NCBI GenBank assembly: GCA_019155205.2
Contig: JAHNZQ020000016.1
Location: forward strand, 29,683 to 55,396
Reading direction: 5' to 3'
DNA length: 25,714 bases
DNA from: Gracilaria vermiculophylla
Lineage: Eukaryota; Rhodophyta; Florideophyceae; Gracilariales; Gracilariaceae
The stretch's first letter is position 1. The number at the start of each line of letters is the position of its first letter. Under the pieces are notes generated by a model. The model was given only the letters and a program-made list of their open reading frames with translations. It ran no database searches and was not told the origin of the DNA. This document shows positions 9,137 through 19,020 of the stretch, in pieces. The translations under genes were made by a program, and so were the position numbers.

Positions 9137-11995
9137 TTTAATCCCCAGCATTCCGGAGAAGGCGCTGAAGAGCTTCGCTGCAGACTGGGGGCCGTTATTC
9201 GTGAGGAGGTACAACGGTACCCCATAGAGGTGAACCCGATGCTCCAGAAAGACGTCGGCAATCCCTGCTGCAGTGGTACTCCGGAGGGGAATGGCACGCG
9301 TGATCTTCGAGAAACGATCCGTGATCACGAGGATAAATCGGTGCCCTCGCTCCGTCTTGGAGAGAGGGCCCACGATGTCCATGGCCACAAACTCCAACGG
9401 TCCTGAAGCTGGGAACAGAGTGAGCAGCGTCCGGTGTTTCCGTATATTCCCCCTAGTGACGGCTCAGGAATAGCAATCCGCCACCGTTTGGAAGGCGTCA
9501 TTGGCCATATTCGGCCAATAGGACTCCCTCAGCATGGTGAAATACATCCGCGGTCCACCGGGGTGCCCGGCGAGGCGAGGATGGTGAGAGAGATACAGCA
9601 TCCTCGCCCACAGTTTCGTCGGGATCAATTTCTGGAGAGCGCCATGCAGGGTAGCGCGTCGTACAAGCACGACGTCCCGATCGACATCGAACGCCGACGA
9701 TAGACTCCCCACAGTGGCGAGGCGCTCCTTGCAGTACGCATCCGTACTCTGCTTCTTCAGGAAATCCCCCACAGTGATCGGGAGAACTTCTTTCTCCTCC
9801 TCAACAAGGGCCATCACCTCAGGGAGCCCACTGTACTTTCCTCCAGGTTCGTAGCAATCCAAACATTCTCCATCGGATCCTTCTTTGCCGTCGGCGCCCT
9901 GGATGACCAGACACGGGATGGTGTCCTCGAAAAATGTTTTGTCTTCGCCTTCGGTGGAGATTCGCGAGAGCCCATCCGCTGCCTGGAGTTTTATGCCAGG
10001 ACGGTGGAGGATGTCGAACTCGAACTCCAGGAGGCGTAGCCTCCACCTTTCTAAGCGACTGGAAGCATCCGTCAAAGACAGTATCCACTTCAGTAGTGCG
10101 TGGTCCGGCCTCAAGGTGAAGCGCGTGCCTTCCAGGTACGGGCGTAAAATTAAAACCGCCCACACGATGGCGAGACATTTGCCCTCCGATGTGGAGTAGT
10201 TCCGTTCCGTAGGTGTAAGGCTGCGACTCCAATATCTAAGGGGTTGAAATCCACCTTCAGATTGCTCCAGTAGGAGGGCACATCCGACCTAGTATTTACA
10301 GACGTCAGTGTCCAGCACCATTCGGCCGTGCCGCTTCGGAAGTACCAAGATCGGTGGTTCTATCAGTCTCCTCTTCAGGGTTTCGAAGGCTTCAAACTCC
10401 TCGTCCATCAAGAGAGCCAATTGCGTCAGCGTTTCCTTTTCCAGGAGACGAATTAACGGCGCCGCTATAAGGGAGAAATTCGGTACAAACCTCCGGAAGA
10501 CGTTATACAACCCTAGGAAGGAGCGGAGCTCCGTCTGGTTTGTGGGAGGGTGAGCTCCCTTGATGGCGTCCTGAGTTTTCCTGGAAACCTGGAGGCGGCC
10601 CGGGAGCACAACGTGCCCCAGGTCGTCCACCGCCGACTTAAAAAAGAAACCTTTCTCCAGCTTCAAGGTGAGTCCAGCATCCTTTAGGAGTTGGAGCACG
10701 TGCTTCACATGAATGAAGTGCCCCTCCACGCTGCAGGAGTATATGATGACGTCATCGATATACACCAAGGCTTACTGCAACTTTACCTTTGACAGGATAA
10801 TGTCCACCGCTCGTTGGAACGTAGCGGGTGCATTCTTAAACCCAAATGGCATCCTTAGGAATCTAAAGATCCCACAGTGCGAGGTGAAGGTTGTCTTATC
10901 CTTATCGGAGTCCTCCATCTCAATATGTCAGTAACCGCTGTTGGCATCCAGCATGGAAAAAACGGTTGCATCACCTAAAAAGTCGATAAGTTCATCCATA
11001 CAGGGTATCGCCTCAAAGGCGGATAGCATCTACACTATCCTGTGGCGATACCCTTCGAAATCATCGCCAATTTGGAGCTTCTCCTGCCATGTGGCCGGAT
11101 TCTCTTCCTCTGGAGCCGTTGAAGTCGCGTATGTCTTCAAGGCGGCAATTGCATCGCGGTCCGCAAGGTCTTCCGTACCAGGAAGATGAGCCAGTCCTGC
11201 AGGGGCGGGTAGTGCCAGTCCGACGACAGTTCCTTTTTGGAGCCGTAATGGCAACTTCTTCAGGTTGGTGAGCACAACTCTGAAGGGAATGTTCGGTATT
11301 ATTTCCATAACACCGTTCGCCATCATGGAGTGCTGCTTGGTCGTTAGGTGTGGACTCCCCTGTAGGAATGAAAGGCCAGATGCAGAGGTCTGCACCCGGA
11401 CTTCGGCCTGACTCCTCGCGGGTATTTCGATGCTCCTCACCAACCGGAGTTTATTCGACTGCGTCTCCTTTGAAAGGTTACCCACGTGACGCGCGTTGAC
11501 GTCCGGCCCTGGAGATGCGGACACGATACCTACAGGGGCGGCGTCGTGAAACGTCACCTTCCGCAGGCGTGGGTAGATTGCACGTACATATCGATGCCCA
11601 AAGGAAGTGCCCAATATGCATTGTGCGGGCAAGTTGATGGCCACGAGAAACCACACTTTCACCCGTATGGAGCCCAGGTGGAGGTACAGGGAGAGTGCGC
11701 CAAGGATGGTCAATGCTCGTCTCGACGCATCGCGCACCGTAGGGAGCTTTCCAGTCCTCAAGGAGCCGAGAGCAGACCACGGGAGCACATCGGCGTGCAC
11801 CAGGTTGGGGGCAGCTCTTGTATCGAGGATATCGCGCACTGTGGTTCAAGCGAGCAAGTAACATCCTATAGAGGCGAATACCTTGTACTTCTCACGGCAG
11901 AGCGTGCGAACAGAATCCTCTAAGGTGTCGAATGGGTCCAACGGGATTGGTGGGCCCGCCGATTCTGCATCGACGGAGCAAACGGCCTCTCCCCC
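9130..11995 (-). pseudogene. Ty3-A pol, first part: protease, RT, RNase H, integrase N-terminal half
   Basis: Pol lies in the -1 frame relative to gag; that frame stays open upstream past the gag stop except for one TAA at 11996-11998. The protease site reads ILDTRAAPN near 11824, with R in place of the G of DTGA. RT keeps FSMLDANSGY, MPFGFKNAPATFQ and VYIDDVI (near 10760), but the finger motifs expected before IPCMDEL are missing, an in-frame gap at about 11007-11013. RNase H has YWSRSLTPTERNYST and RPYLEGTRFTL (about 10290-9970). Integrase has the GHPG zinc-binding block (near 9560), the first catalytic D in VAMDIVGPL (near 9375) and TNNGPQ where TDNGPQ is usual. In-frame stops: 11846-11848, 11030-11032, 10928-10930 (Trp of SGYW), 10772-10774, 10289-10291 and 9464-9466. 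A 2-base frameshift near 9126-9136 ends the frame. The protein cannot be functional. Confidence 0.92.
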
Positions 11996-12054
11996 TTACC
12001 TAAAGGAGACCTCCGTAGAGCTGAGGCTCAATGTTAAAGAGCCACGCGGAGCCT

Positions 12055-14307
12055 CTACGCGTGGCTCTGAGGGTTTTCCTGGTTGGAGAGGGGCTGAGTT
12101 CCAGTCGGGGACGGCTGCTGCGGTTGTTCATTGAGATGCGACGTGTTCCCTTGTGGTGCACCCGGAATAGATACCAGCACTTGCGTTGCGGGAGCAAGTA
12201 ACAGTGGGACAGGCTGCACTCCCAGTGGAGCACGGTAACCGTGGTTTCTTTGAGGGAAGCGGATGTCGCGATACACGGGTCGATAACTTCCGGTCTCCAT
12301 TGGTGTGTCCTTCAGGTCCTGGAAGTTTTTCTTCCGTTCCTGCAGAATGGCGGCCCTCATTGCCGGGGTGAAAGTCTTACAGTGTACGGGCTCTCGAGAA
12401 AAGCAAATCCTGCAAGGTGGTGGGTATCCTCGAGAGTTCGCAAATCGGACATTACTGTAAGATCCTGCCAAGGCGTACGAAGTGGGGGACGAGGATGACC
12501 ACGTCCTTGAAGGTAATCTCTGAGATGAGGCATATTTAAGGGCAAGGGCCTCTTGCTCTCCTACGAGCGTGAACTCGTCGACCACCTTCGAGGTTCTGGA
12601 CTCCAACGTCAGGACAGACTCCGGATGGGTCCTTGAGGACGCCGGTTTGTCTGAAAGTGGAGTATGGCTGCGACGAGCGGCACGATAGGTATGCCCATAA
12701 GATTCCACGAAACGCGCTAGCTCCGTGTAGGTGATTTTTGGGTGCGTAGTCAGGTGATTACGCACCCTCGTGCGTATCGAAGGAAGAAGTCCCTCGACAA
12801 ACAGCGACTTCAACCGCCGTTCGGAGTACACATTTCCACACCGCAGAGCCTTCGTGCATAGCTTCTGTGAGAACTCCGTCTCGGTCATTCCGGTGTTCTG
12901 CCTGTAGGAGATGACTTCAGCATCGGCATCGGCTATCACCTCGTCCGTAGCGTACCTTTTAAGGAGGAAATTGACTACTTCCGGGTACGTCGTCAAGATC
13001 TTCGTTCCAGGACCATCCACAATAGTGCTCTCCCCCGTGAGGCGCGGCTGCACCAGCGAGTGCGCTTGGCCCGTGAGGTACAATTGAAAGCACCATACGG
13101 CGGCACCTTCATGGACGCCATTTGTGTTACGCGCCGAACGGAAGTGCGTAAGAAACTTGAACACCGAGATGGGGTCTTCGCCTGAGAAGGAGTGCTTCTT
13201 CATTTGAATATCCATACGGCGCTGCATCTTCCTGAGTCGTTTAGCGACCGACGCGTCGTAAAGAGTGGAGCGATCATTCAACCTGTAGGTGTCATAATCC
13301 ACCACTTTGGCGAAGAGGACGTTTAGCGGGACGACCTTCCTGACCCTTCTGCTCTTCTCCTTGGGAGGTGTACTGTCCTCCGAGCTGGAGCTGTTTACGG
13401 ATTCGGAGTCTGAGCTTCCCTCCGAATCGGTGTCTCGGTTTCGTCTTCTCTCCCTTCGTTTCTTTCTTCTTCTTTCCTTAAGGTGGTCTGAGTTGCTGAC
13501 GATACCCCCTTTATTGCGATCCTTCCGAAGAGTATCCTGTCCTTCGCTCCTTAGGTGATTTCCTTCGTGACCGGGATCCTGTCCTCCTTCGCTGGGCTTC
13601 AGGTCCAGACGGTGCATAGCAAGATTCCTGAGATGGTCTCGTTTCCCTACGACAGTATCCTTTCCTCTTCTGGCGTAGAGGGTGGCATTATCCTGTCCTC
13701 CTCTGCCCGGGGTCACCTTAGATGTTGATAAAGGGAACCTCTCCTGTACGGAAGAATAACTTTGAAACGCCGCCGCGAGGAGCAGCTGCGCGGTTTGAAA
13801 GCGAACCTCCGCAAGGATAACATCCGAGATCACCTCAAGGAAGGGATCGGAATCCAGCAGTGCATCCACAGCACGTTGAGCGCTCTCCGCTGCAATTTCC
13901 TCAACAAAGACGTGGCGGCGTGCTCCAAAGTGGGCTTCAACACCTGCAGGTATTCTTTCGACCTGCTCTTGTGAGAGCCAATCCGTAAGGCGTGGGGCCA
14001 GCGACTCCAGAAGGGAGCTATCCTCCGGGTGTTCCCGTCCCTGCAGCTCCTGAGGTGGCGGCTGCGATGCCGTGTGGGGTTCTTCAAGCTCCACATCGAC
14101 GTTCTCTGGAGGTGTCGCGGGGGATTCCGCTTGCCTCCCATCATGCACTCTCCTAAGGCGATTCCTAAAACGATCCGCATAGGAGCCAGGGTTTCGAAGG
14201 AGACTTTCAGGGACCTCCAGTGTGGCGGCTATCTCCTGGGGAGCGCTGCGCGTGCTGCGCCCACCGACGGAGTCGGTTGCTTGAGGATCCTGTAGGGGGG
14301 GTTCCAT
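12055..14307 (-). CDS. gag: Ty3-A Gag polyprotein, uninterrupted
   Basis: Gag forms the virus-like particle that packages element RNA. The ATG at 14307 follows a 185 bp leader after the 5' LTR, and 750 codons are open to TAG at 12055. Residues 1-260 are acidic, Pro/Gln-rich and partly helical (long helix about 150-185). Residues 277-325 form a striking bipartite zone: an Arg/Lys run (ERRRKKRRERRRNR) then a Ser/Asp/Glu run, likely disordered, nuclear-targeting or RNA-binding. Residues about 350-545 resemble the capsid fold of retrotransposon Gag (FSGEDPISVFKFLTHF, FLLKRYATDE, LKSLFVEGLLPSIRTRV). A possible zinc knuckle at 632-643 reads CRICFSREPVHC, i.e. C-x2-C-x6-H-C rather than the usual C-x2-C-x4-H-x4-C. 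The tail is Pro/Gln-rich. No stop or frameshift is present although pol has many. Length exceeds many Ty3 Gags. Confidence 0.88.
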   Translation of the reverse strand: MEPPLQDPQATDSVGGRSTRSAPQEIAATLEVPESLLRNPGSYADRFRNRLRRVHDGRQAESPATPPENVDVELEEPHTASQPPPQELQGREHPEDSSLLESLAPRLTDWLSQEQVERIPAGVEAHFGARRHVFVEEIAAESAQRAVDALLDSDPFLEVISDVILAEVRFQTAQLLLAAAFQSYSSVQERFPLSTSKVTPGRGGQDNATLYARRGKDTVVGKRDHLRNLAMHRLDLKPSEGGQDPGHEGNHLRSEGQDTLRKDRNKGGIVSNSDHLKERRRKKRRERRRNRDTDSEGSSDSESVNSSSSEDSTPPKEKSRRVRKVVPLNVLFAKVVDYDTYRLNDRSTLYDASVAKRLRKMQRRMDIQMKKHSFSGEDPISVFKFLTHFRSARNTNGVHEGAAVWCFQLYLTGQAHSLVQPRLTGESTIVDGPGTKILTTYPEVVNFLLKRYATDEVIADADAEVISYRQNTGMTETEFSQKLCTKALRCGNVYSERRLKSLFVEGLLPSIRTRVRNHLTTHPKITYTELARFVESYGHTYRAARRSHTPLSDKPASSRTHPESVLTLESRTSKVVDEFTLVGEQEALALKYASSQRLPSRTWSSSSPTSYALAGSYSNVRFANSRGYPPPCRICFSREPVHCKTFTPAMRAAILQERKKNFQDLKDTPMETGSYRPVYRDIRFPQRNHGYRAPLGVQPVPLLLAPATQVLVSIPGAPQGNTSHLNEQPQQPSPTGTQPLSNQENPQSHA

Positions 14308-14492
14308 TGGGGTTTATGAGGGGTGCATGGAGGAGTAGGTCGGGGGTGATTTTCTTTCACTTCCGAATCACCTTAAGGAAGAATTCCACTGCTGGGGGTT
14401 GGTCGTTGCAAACTAGAAACAAGGTTCTGCTCCGACTTGTGCGAATCCTTTAGGAACTGTGACCTTTTAAGTCGGAAGACCAAATGTGGTAC
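14308..14492 (-). other. Leader of Ty3-A with candidate primer-binding site
   Basis: This 185 bp lies between the 5' LTR and gag. On the element's strand the sequence after the LTR end CTGACA is GTACCACATTTGGTCTTCCG. A tRNA-complementary primer site would normally start TGG within a few bases of the LTR; the first TGG is 10 bases in (TGGTCTTCCGAC). I cannot assign a tRNA. Confidence 0.4.
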
Positions 14493-15039
14493 TGTCAGCC
14501 CTCCTGTCGAGGTAGTAAAGCACAACGTCCGTTAGAAGTTTTTGGTGACTCCAAAGGCGCGTGTTCCTAAAGGTGGTCTCTGGTATCCGCTGTCGCGAGC
14601 CGGGGGAAGTTTTAAAGGGGATCCGCAAGCACCAAGCGGAGGGGGATGTTCACTGGGCGGACAATGCTCCTACAGGCACTGCTATGATGCGACCTGGGGA
14701 TCGGCGGCTTAGAAACCTGAGGATGATGGACGAGAATCTCCAACCGGAAAAGTAGACGAAGACTAAAGGGTGCTTGTCTTTACTTCCGCAGAGGTGGGGC
14801 TCCACCGGCAGATTAAGTATCAAGCCGAGAGCCCGCCTCGGCAGGTCTCACTACTGTAGCAAATACCTGCATAAATTGACTAAAATAAATAATATTTCTA
14901 TCGTCTCGTAAGGATACTGTAGCGCATGCGGGCGGAATTATGCATTACGTGGCCTAGCTAATAAAATGCGAGCCCTCCTTAGGAATACTATGCCATAAGT
15001 CCACGCCACCATTTTTCCCTTAGGAGCCACTGTACTACA
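14493..15039 (-). repeat. 5' LTR of Ty3-A
   Basis: A 547 bp LTR, TGTAGTACAG...CTGACA on the element's strand. Over 4921-5125 against 14549-14755 I count about 19 differences, near 90 percent identity. It should hold the promoter driving leftward transcription; I see no certain TATA box. Confidence 0.86.
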
Positions 15040-15229
15040 CAAGTGGACAAGATGGTTTGCGCCGGCGAGATCAAGCCTGCGTACTTCCCATAGGCATCTC
15101 CACTTGTCCTGGCTCGAAAGGCGGACGGAACCTGTTGTTTCTTCGCTGACTATCCCCAATTCATTGCCGTATTGTTATGCGACGCTTACTTTTATCCTCG
15201 TATTGATGAATGTATTGGTTTTGTTGGGA
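15040..15229. other. Short unassigned spacer between Ty3-A and the copia remnant
   Basis: About 190 bp of moderately GC-rich sequence with a minus-strand open frame that begins inside it and reads into the LTR. I see no recognisable domain. Confidence 0.3.
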
Positions 15230-16600
15230 GTGCTACATGCATGTTAGAAATTTTACTATCCAAGTTTCATTTTCATAATGAGATTTCACTTCTTTTTCCA
15301 TAGCTTCTAAACATATTTTAGAATATTTTTCTAATGGTTCCTTCAAAATTTTTGGTTCCGTTTGATCTGCAAGCATCATAGTCGCCCTCGAAGTTGTACT
15401 TTCTTGAGCTTGTGCATGTCCGAATGTGCGCCGTGTCGGCGCTTTTCTAACTCTAGTAATTCTTCTTAATTCTTATTGTGCTTGATGCTTATTTCCTCCG
15501 AATTCTGTTCCATTTTTCGCAATTTCTATACTATTTTCAGTGTTCAAATGGTCTAGTTCTAGCATAGGTTGTTCTTCAGTGTTTTTTTTTTTAATCAAGA
15601 TTTGTTTCTGCAATTCTTCTTTCCATAATTTTATCTCCAATTAGTATTACTTTTCAACTGTTGATCAACTTCTATATTGCATTATCCATAAACTTTTTTC
15701 ATATCCGAAAAACGTGCAGACTCTTGATTTTGCATCCCATTTTCTTCTTTGACTTTTTGTAATAAAAACAAATGCTTTGCATCCAAAAAAATGTAAATCA
15801 GAAACATCAGGTTTTCTACCAAACCGTTTTCCACATGCCCTAGTACTCATATAGCCACATATGCCTGAATACATAAACGTAAGCTCCAGTTTTTGTTGGA
15901 CCAAATTTTTTTAGAGACGTTAAATGGTTTTGAAGTCATTTTTCTAAAAGGTGCATCCCAAGTATGAATTTTTGTTTTCCTTTTCCACTTTTCCTGGTAG
16001 AACATATGCTGTTTTGTTTGAAATTATTTGTTCCATACAGTGTTTCGGGGATGTCCCAGTCTTGCGTGCCATAGATATGTTTTCGTAAAAGTGGCTGTAT
16101 ATGCTGAATTAAATAGTGTGTGAACTCTTGAGCTTTTAAAGGTATACAACGCATTGCCTTTTCTGATTTCAAATAGAGATTTTCCCATTCATGAAATCGG
16201 TTTTGTGTCCTCGTTCATCTATTTCATCAATAGATAATATATTTGTTGCAATTTCTGTCACATACAGTACATCTTGGACTGGTACAGAAAACACTTTCTC
16301 ATTTAGTAATATTTCCGTATCAACATTTCTTTTCTCGGTAGAACACACTTTTGTTCCGGTCACAAGCCTTATTGCAATAGCGTCAATATTTTGAATATCA
16401 TTTTCTGTGTACCATGTTTCGTCATTTTTCACACGGATGATGCGCCGTATTCAAATTACTATGTTCCAAGTTTCTTGTTCCTTTTTTGCCAATAGAAATG
16501 TTATGCTGTTTTTATTTGTGTCTTTTTGAGTTGGCATTTTATTATGATCGGTTTTGCGTTTCCAAAAAATGGCAGTTCTCGTAAGCATTTCATCTGACCC
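15230..16600 (-). pseudogene. Ty1/copia pol remnant (protease to RT start)
   Basis: Copia order (protease, integrase, RT) is visible on the minus strand in shifting frames. Near 16420-16450 a degraded active site reads EYGASSV where copia has DSGASSH. At 16169-16432 the post-protease block reads FSVPVQDVLYVTEIATNIL. Near 16032-16073 the gag-pre-integrase motif LWHARLGHPRNTVW appears in a second frame. At 15665-15904 the end of integrase reads GRKPDVSDLHFFGCKAF then KSQRRKWDAKSR. At about 15258-15320 the start of RT reads AMEKEVKSHYENETW. The integrase catalytic core between the zinc motif and GRKPD is mostly missing. RT stops soon after it begins, so the copy is truncated and long dead. I see no LTRs. 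Confidence 0.8.
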
Positions 16601-17380
16601 TCCGCCTACAAATTGAGGGAGGCGAATTGCCGAACGGGAATCTCAGTGTCTCAGGACTCTGATCCACCCCAGCTCCGCCAGCATTACGAAATGTCAAGAG
16701 CACAGCGGATTCTTTCCAATTTGAGGGCACTGGCAGCCGACAGTGACCGTCCTACGGCTCGCTCGTTGGCTCAAATCCAAAAAACCCGGCAAATTGCCTT
16801 GTGTGTCCGGCTTACGCGGTGGTTCCAATAAACCGCCACTCAGGAGGCTAACCTCCTGTACTGCTATATGGACGAGGTCGAAAATCCCTCGGGGAATCTT
16901 TGCGCAATTGCAGTTACTTCCTGTGACTAAGGAAGCACCGTAGCTATGTCAAGAAGACATGTTTGACGTGATCGGGAGCAGTCCGCGGGGACGGCATATG
17001 CCGCCCTTTTCCGCCTCGTATATACAGGGCAAAGCAGAGACACATTTGATCTGATGATTCCGATGGACTTTAAATTCCAGGGTACATTTTACATCACAGG
17101 CGAGAAAATTGGTTACTGTGTCCGTCTATTGGCGGTAAAGATATTGGCGTGGCAAAACTTCTTTATTACTAAGCAAGAGGGCCTCTGTTGGTCTCGTTTT
17201 TCCGTATAGAGTTCCTCTACCTCTCTCCGTTTTACAAGTCAAACGTCTTGCAAAACAATATCCATTTTGAACGCTGCCCACGCTTCTGAATGGGATGTTT
17301 CGTCCCGTACCAGAATGTGGATATGGAGTGGATAGCTCTGCCTCACCGAAAAGGTTGTTCTCCTGCCTTACCCACAAAGG
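16600..17380 (-). pseudogene. Ty3-B integrase-like remnant
   Basis: The best block is at 17126-17377, where NGYCFARRLTC, then GTLYGKTRPTEA and NKEVLPRQYL follow the pattern of the integrase core between its first two catalytic acidic residues. A stretch near 17030-17090 (KCTLEFKVHRNH) may be the region before the third. Below 16990 I recognise nothing firm. The D and E residues themselves cannot be assigned with confidence. The placement rests partly on the strand and position expected for Ty3-B. Confidence 0.4.
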
Positions 17381-17560
17381 GGAATCCCATGGAGCCCTAC
17401 TGGGGTTCTTACATTACCGTTTCACCGGTTATCATCTACTCAGATTCATATTTGGTATGGGACTCATATGCGGGTATGTGAACGATTTTGATAACCGATT
17501 GGATGGTCCGCACTGCGGCGTTTCTCCTTGCGGAGGCTTATGCCCAGTATAGACTGTGGC
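17381..17560 (-). other. Ty3-B linker, unassigned
   Basis: I recognise no motif on either strand. By position this falls between RNase H and the integrase core. Confidence 0.25.
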
Positions 17561-18118
17561 TAACTCAACGGCGTCTGCGGGTTGCCAATGAACATCTTTG
17601 CATGCGCGTCCCCCTTGAGAATGTAGACAACTGCAGAAACGTCGCAGACGACATCGAATACATCGATTCTTTGCGTTGGAACGAGACGCCGAGGAAGAGA
17701 GTAGGCGTTACGATGGCCGGAGTTATGGAACGGGCACAGAATATGGACGAAACACCATTCATGCGTAGGACGTGATCTTTTTCGACCCATGGCAGGCTCG
17801 AGAGATTAGCAGTGAGGAAGCGGAAGACCACTGAATGTCTAATTCAATGGTGTTTCCGGGTTACCATTCGACATCTTTCCATGCCCGTCGCCCTTGAGGC
17901 TGTACACAATTGCAAAACTTCGCAGGCCATATCGAATTTATCGATTCAGTCTACTTTAATGAAGAACCACTGGGACAGAGCGGGTGCCATGATGACGAAA
18001 GTGGCGATTCGGGCCCATATTGGGGAGAAACACCGCTCCAGCGAAAGAATTGATCCATTTTGACTCACGGAAGGCTCGAAAGAATAGCTAGGAGAATGTA
18101 GAAGAGTACTGGATGGCT
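17561..18118. repeat. Tandem duplication, unit about 279 bp, two diverged copies
   Basis: The segment from 17565 aligns to the segment from 17844. Shared landmarks, in order, are TCAA(C/T)GG, CGGGTT(G/A)CCA, ACATCTTT, CCCTTGAG, ATCGAAT, ATCGATTC, GATC(T/C), GGCTCGA(G/A)AGA and a GAAG(A/C) run. The two copies are much diverged, so the duplication is old. It lies in the part of Ty3-B expected to encode the RNase H-integrase linker. Confidence 0.65.
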
Positions 18119-18639
18119 CCGAGAATCATACGTTCTGGGCATTTTACTCGTTACGTCAACTCTGACGAGTGGTACTGCTCCCATGAAGAGGACGACGCAG
18201 TGGTCGACAAACAGCGAGAAAGTTCCGTGAATGACCACCTTAAAGAGAGAGAACCAGGCTATGGCTCAATTTGGGAGGCAGACGAGCCATCGACCCTCGT
18301 CTTTGAGCCCGTAGTTGGCGTGGCTCCATCTGCACGCATGGGTGCAATTTGTGTTCTATTTTGGCGACCTACGGCGCTTTCTTCCGGTGCTCCGGGGTCT
18401 GTTTCTTCCAAAACTTTTGCCGTGGCGACTCCCCGTGGTGGGGTTTGCATCCTTTTTACCTGCGTAGGCAAAGCAGAGATTGTCGCGAGCTTTTTCTGAG
18501 GCATTGACCTGAGCGTAAAACACACTTCGGGTGCCCTCTCTGCCATTTCGGAATTGTTCGGTAACCGCTTTGGCGAACGGCATTTGTCGAGTTGGATTCC
18601 GGAGTATGCTATACATCTTTCTCATTTCCCAGCTGGGAC
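18119..18639 (-). pseudogene. Ty3-B RNase H-like remnant
   Basis: A minus-strand open frame (18356-18639 and beyond) reads EQFRNGREGTRSVFYAQ, then VNASEKARDN. This follows the Ty3 RNase H pattern of a Gln-x-Gly block, then F-Y-S-R-x-L-N-x-x-E-K-N-Y. Another frame (about 18259-18340) reads ADGATPTTGSKTRVDG, like the ADALSRLPTTG segment after RNase H. Both are weak alone. Their order and position just beyond the Tc1-2 insertion are what Ty3-B predicts. Confidence 0.4.
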
Positions 18640-18757
18640 TACAGTGCGTTTCAAAAGTATAGGACACTACTAAAACACGCCAAACTATGGATTTTTGCCT
18701 TCTGTAGCAATCCCCTTTCGTTAATACTATAAAAAACGCGTTTCAAAAGTAAATGTG
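18640..18757 (+). repeat. Left terminal repeat of Tc1-2 with two direct repeats
   Basis: The 14-mer GCGTTTCAAAAGTA occurs exactly twice, at 18646-18659 and 18738-18751, 92 bp apart. This is the IR/DR arrangement known from some Tc1 elements, in which each end holds two transposase sites. Confidence 0.8.
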
Positions 18758-18779
18758 TAGCAATCCATATCAATAGTAA

Positions 18780-18790
18780 GCAATGGCACA
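18780..18790 (+). repeat. Left terminal inverted repeat of the DUF7869 element
   Basis: GCAATGGCACA; pairs with 21171-21181 with one mismatch. Confidence 0.58.
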
Positions 18791-19020
18791 TTTTCAATTT
18801 TTCAAGTTATGTAGGTGTCCAGAAACTAGAAGCTTATAGCTTTCCAAAGACACAACTCTCGCAATTAAACAGACGTCTGGATACCGAGATATTGTAGGTA
18901 GAAAATTCAGATCTGACCCAGAGCGTTTTTTCCGAAAATGCCGAGAAGACGGATAAAAACGTCTTTCAAGTCTTTTGAGCATCGGTATACACTTTCTCAC
19001 ACCCTCTCGCTCTCACAATC

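Larger units (their letters stand above)
4864..15039 (-). mobile_element. Ty3-A: near-complete Ty3/gypsy (chromovirus-like) LTR retrotransposon with an antisense ORF
   Basis: A 10,176 bp element on the minus strand: 5' LTR (right), gag, pol (protease, RT, RNase H, integrase, chromodomain-like tail), then a convergent plus-strand ORF, a polypurine tract and the 3' LTR (left). The domain order RT-RNase H-integrase is that of Ty3/gypsy. The LTRs differ at roughly one base in ten over a 205-base stretch I compared by eye, so the copy is old. I found no matching target-site duplication: the flanks are TTTAC on the left and CAAGT on the right. Pol and the antisense ORF carry many stops; gag does not. 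Confidence 0.9.

Noticed and set aside
8830..9297. 155-codon minus-strand ORF over the integrase
   Set aside because: It is out of frame with the integrase motifs, which read in the two other minus frames.
14470..14492. A named tRNA for the Ty3-A primer-binding site
   Set aside because: The candidate TGG lies 10 bases from the LTR and the following bases match no tRNA 3' end that I can name.
16613..16831. Plus-strand ORF with a basic, Gln-rich sequence, as a possible antisense gene of Ty3-B
   Set aside because: No similarity to the Ty3-A antisense ORF could be found by eye and the frame is short.
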